From NCBI GenBank assembly GCA_037893245.1, contig JBAIAA010000117.1, forward strand, positions 1,178,001 to 1,242,000: DNA of 64,000 nt, written 5' to 3'. The position numbers and the translations under genes were made by a program. Below the pieces are notes generated by a model. That model saw nothing but the letters and a program-made list of their open reading frames with translations. It made no database searches and was not told the origin of the DNA. Each line of letters starts with the position of its first letter. The stretch's first letter is position 1. The DNA is from Crossaster papposus (Eukaryota > Echinodermata > Asteroidea > Velatida > Solasteridae). Shown here one piece after another: positions 61,226 to 64,000 of this stretch.

Positions 61226-64000
61226 TGCTGCTTCAGCGCAGGTTGATGTTGGAGATGTTGCAATAACCCACCTTATTCTTCTGCTGCTGCTGTTTCAGCG
61301 CAGGTTGATGTTGGCTCCAGATGTGGCAATAATCCACCTTATTCTTCTTCTGCTGCTGCTTCAGCGCAGGCCGATGGTGGCTCCAGATGTGGGAATATTC
61401 CACCTTATTCTTCTGCTGCTGCTTCAGTGCAGGTTGATGTTGGTTCCAGATGTAGTAATATTTCACCTTATTTTTCTCATGCTGCTTCGAGCAGGTTGAT
61501 GTTTGCTCCAGATGTGGCAATATTCCACCTTATTCTTCTCCTGCTGCTTCAGGGCAGGTTGATGTTCGCTCCAGATGTGGCAATATTCCACCTGATTATT
61601 ATCCTGCTGCTGCTTCAGCGGAGGCCGATGTTGGCTCCAGATGTGGCAATAATCCACCTTATTATTCTGCTGCTGCTACTTCAGCGCAGGTTGATGTTGG
61701 CTACAGATGTGGCAATATTCCACCTTATTCTTCTTCTGCTGCTTCAGGGCAGGTTCATGTTTGCTCCAGATGTGGCAATATTCCACCTTATTCTTCTCCT
61801 GCCGCTGCTTCAGCGCAGTTTGGGGTTGGCCCGAGATGTGACAATATTCCACTTTGTTCTTCTCCTGCTGCTTCAGCGCAGGTTGATGTTGGCTCCAGAT
61901 GTGTCAATAATCCACCTTATTCGTCTCCTGCTGCTGCTTCAGCGGATGCCGATGGTGGCCTCAGATGTGGCAATATTCCACCTTATTCTTCTGCAGCTGC
62001 TACTTCAGCGCAGGTTGATGTTGGCTCCAGATGTGGCAATATTCCACCTTAGTCTTCTGCTGCTACTGCTTCAGCGCAGCTTGATGTTGGAGATGTTGCA
62101 ATAATCCACTCTATTCTTCTCCTGCTGCTTCAGCGCAGGTTGATGTTGGCTCCCGATGTGGCAATATTCCACCTTATTCTTCTTCTGCTGCTGCTGCTTC
62201 AGCGCAGGTTGATGTTGGCTCCAGATGTGGCAATAATCCACCGTATTCTTCTCCTGCTGCTGCTTCAGCGCAGGCCGATGGTGGCTCCAGATGTGGCAAT
62301 ATTCCACCTTATTCTTCTGCTGCTGCTACTTCAGCGCAGGTTGATGTTGGCTCCAGATGTGGCAATATTACACGTTGTTTTTCTGCTGCTGCTGCTTCAG
62401 CGCAGGTTGATGTTGGAGATGTTGCAATAATCCACTATATTTTTCTCCTGCTGCTTCAGCGCAGGTTGATGTTTGCTCCAGATGTGGTAATATTCCACCT
62501 TATTCTTCTGCTGATGCTGCTTCAGTACAGGTTGATGTTGACTCAAGATGTGGTAATATTCCACCTTATTCTTCTCCTGCTGCTTCAGCGCAGGTTGATG
62601 TTGGCTCCAGATGTGACGACATTCCTCTTCATTCTTCTGCTGCTGCTGCTTCAGCGCAGGTTGATGTTGGCTCCAGATGTGGCAATAATCCACCGTATTC
62701 TTCTCCTGCTGCTGCTTCAGCGGAGGCCGATGGTGGTCCCAGATGTGGCAATATTCCACCTTATTCTTCTGCAGCTGCTACTTCAGCGCAGGTTGATGTT
62801 GGCTCCAGATGTGGCAATATTCCACCTTATTCTTCTGCTGCTACTGCTTCAGCGCAGCTTGATGTTGGAGATGTTGCAATAATCCACTCTATTTTTCTCC
62901 TGCTGCTTCAGCGCAGGTTGATGTTGGCTTCAGATGTGGCAATATTCCACCTGATTCTTCTCCTGCTGCTGCTTCAGCGGAGGCCGATGGTGGCTCCAGA
63001 TGTGGCAATAATCCACCTTATTCGTCTGCTGCTGCTACTTCAGCGCAGGTTGATGTTGGCTCCAGATGTGGCAGTATTCCACCTTATTCTTCTCCTGCTG
63101 CAGCTTCAGCGCAGGTTGATGTTGGAGATGTTGCAATAATCCACTATATTCTTCTCCTGCTGCTTCAGCGCAGGTTGATGTTGGCTCCAGATGTGACGAC
63201 ATTCCTCTTCATTCTTCTGCTGCTGCTGCTTCATTGCAGGTTGATGTTGATTCCAGATGTAGTAATATTTTACCTTATTTTTCTCCTGCTGCTTCGAGCA
63301 GGTTGATGTTGGCTCCAGATGTGGCAATATTCCACCTTATTCTTCTCATGCTGCTTCAGGGCAGGTTGATGTTCTCTCCAGATGTGGCAATATTCCACCT
63401 GATTCTTCTCCTGCTGCTGCTTCAGCGGAGGCCGATGGTGGTTCCAGATGTGGCAATAATCCACCTTATTCTTCTGCTGCTACTACTTCAGCGCAGGTTG
63501 ATGTTGGCTCCATATGTGGCAATATTCCACCTTATTCTTCTCCTGCTGCTGCTTCAGCGCAGGTTGATGTTGGCTCCAGATGTGGCAATATTCCACATTA
63601 TTCTTATGCTGCTGCTGCTTCAGTGCAGGTTGATGTTGGTTCCAGATGAAGTAATATTTCACCTTATTTTTCTCCTGCTGCTTCGAGCAGGTTGATGTTG
63701 GAGATGTTGCAATAATCCACCATATTTTTCTCCTGCTGCTTCAGCGCAGGTTGATGTTGGCTCCAGATGTGGTAATATTCCACCTTATTCTTCTGCTGCT
63801 GCTGCTTCAGTACAGGTTGATGTTGACTCAAGATGTGGCAATATTCCACCTTATTCTTATCCTGATGCTTCAGCGCAGGTTGATGTTGGCTCCAGATGTG
63901 ACGACATTCCTCTTCATTCTTCTGCTGCTGCTGCTTCAGCGCAGGTTGATGTTGGCTCCAGATGTGGCAATAATCCACCTTATTCTTCTCCTGCTGCTGC

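Larger units (their letters stand above)
15879..64000. repeat. Tandem satellite array, right part (63/66-bp units)
   Basis: This is the same satellite as on the left. It resumes at the base where the left array was interrupted: TTTA then GCGCAGG, the continuation of a GCTGCTTTAGCGCAGG unit. The unit types on this side match those on the left, including the 59-bp type and the GACGACATTCC/TAGTAATATTT pair. At about 64 bp per unit this part holds roughly 750 units. Several internally duplicated blocks of 0.6-5.5 kb are listed separately. Apart from one odd unit near 49616 I saw no non-satellite sequence, RNA gene or other insertion. Open frames of up to 687 codons are explained by unit lengths that are multiples of three. 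The array runs off the window end. Confidence 0.95.

Noticed and set aside
1..64000. Telomere, rRNA, tRNA or histone-cluster origin of the tandem repeat
   Set aside because: No TTAGGG-type repeats, rRNA-like blocks or cloverleaf sequences were seen. The unit is too short and matches none of these.

Overview
The window is from an animal nuclear genome. Two things support this: a spliced minus-strand gene with canonical GT/AG sites, and more than 60 kb of tandem satellite arranged in higher-order repeats. The single island in the satellite encodes a protein like the N-terminal third of RAG1. From memory, elements with such proteins are known from molluscs (an Aplysia element named N-RAG-TP), echinoderms, amphioxus and cnidarians. 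A marine invertebrate, perhaps a mollusc, is the best guess, but the species cannot be read from the sequence.

Layout: (1) 1-12337 is tandem satellite. (2) 12338-15878 is a 3541-bp inserted DNA transposon. It has CACGGC/GCCGTG termini and a 4-bp TTTA target duplication, and it carries the RAG1-N-like gene on the minus strand. (3) 15879-64000 is the same satellite, resuming at exactly the next base of the interrupted unit. Both window edges lie inside the array, so its true size is unknown.

The satellite unit is 63 bp, or 66 bp with one extra CTG. Several diverged unit types recur in fixed orders, punctuated by a 59-bp frame-shifting type. The units are grouped into large duplicated blocks with periods of about 579, 933, 1230, 1864, 2103, 2243, 2463, 4076 and 5512 bp. 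Because 63 and 66 are multiples of three, long open frames (up to 687 codons) appear on both strands. I treat these as artefacts and annotate none as a gene.

The transposon is the interesting part. Exon 1 encodes, in order, two RAG1-type CxxC clusters, a third CxxC, an AT-hook (KRGRPK), a C3HC4 RING finger and a following zinc finger. The splice to exon 2 creates a GGRP motif, matching the start of the RAG1 nonamer-binding domain. No transposase catalytic core is visible. Behind CACGGC, the two ends share TAATAAAGT at unequal spacing (12 versus 25 bp) and then GCGCCCTC. This resembles the heptamer-spacer-nonamer, 12/23 arrangement of V(D)J recombination signals. The 4-bp target duplication fits the Chapaev/CMC group better than RAG/Transib (5 bp).
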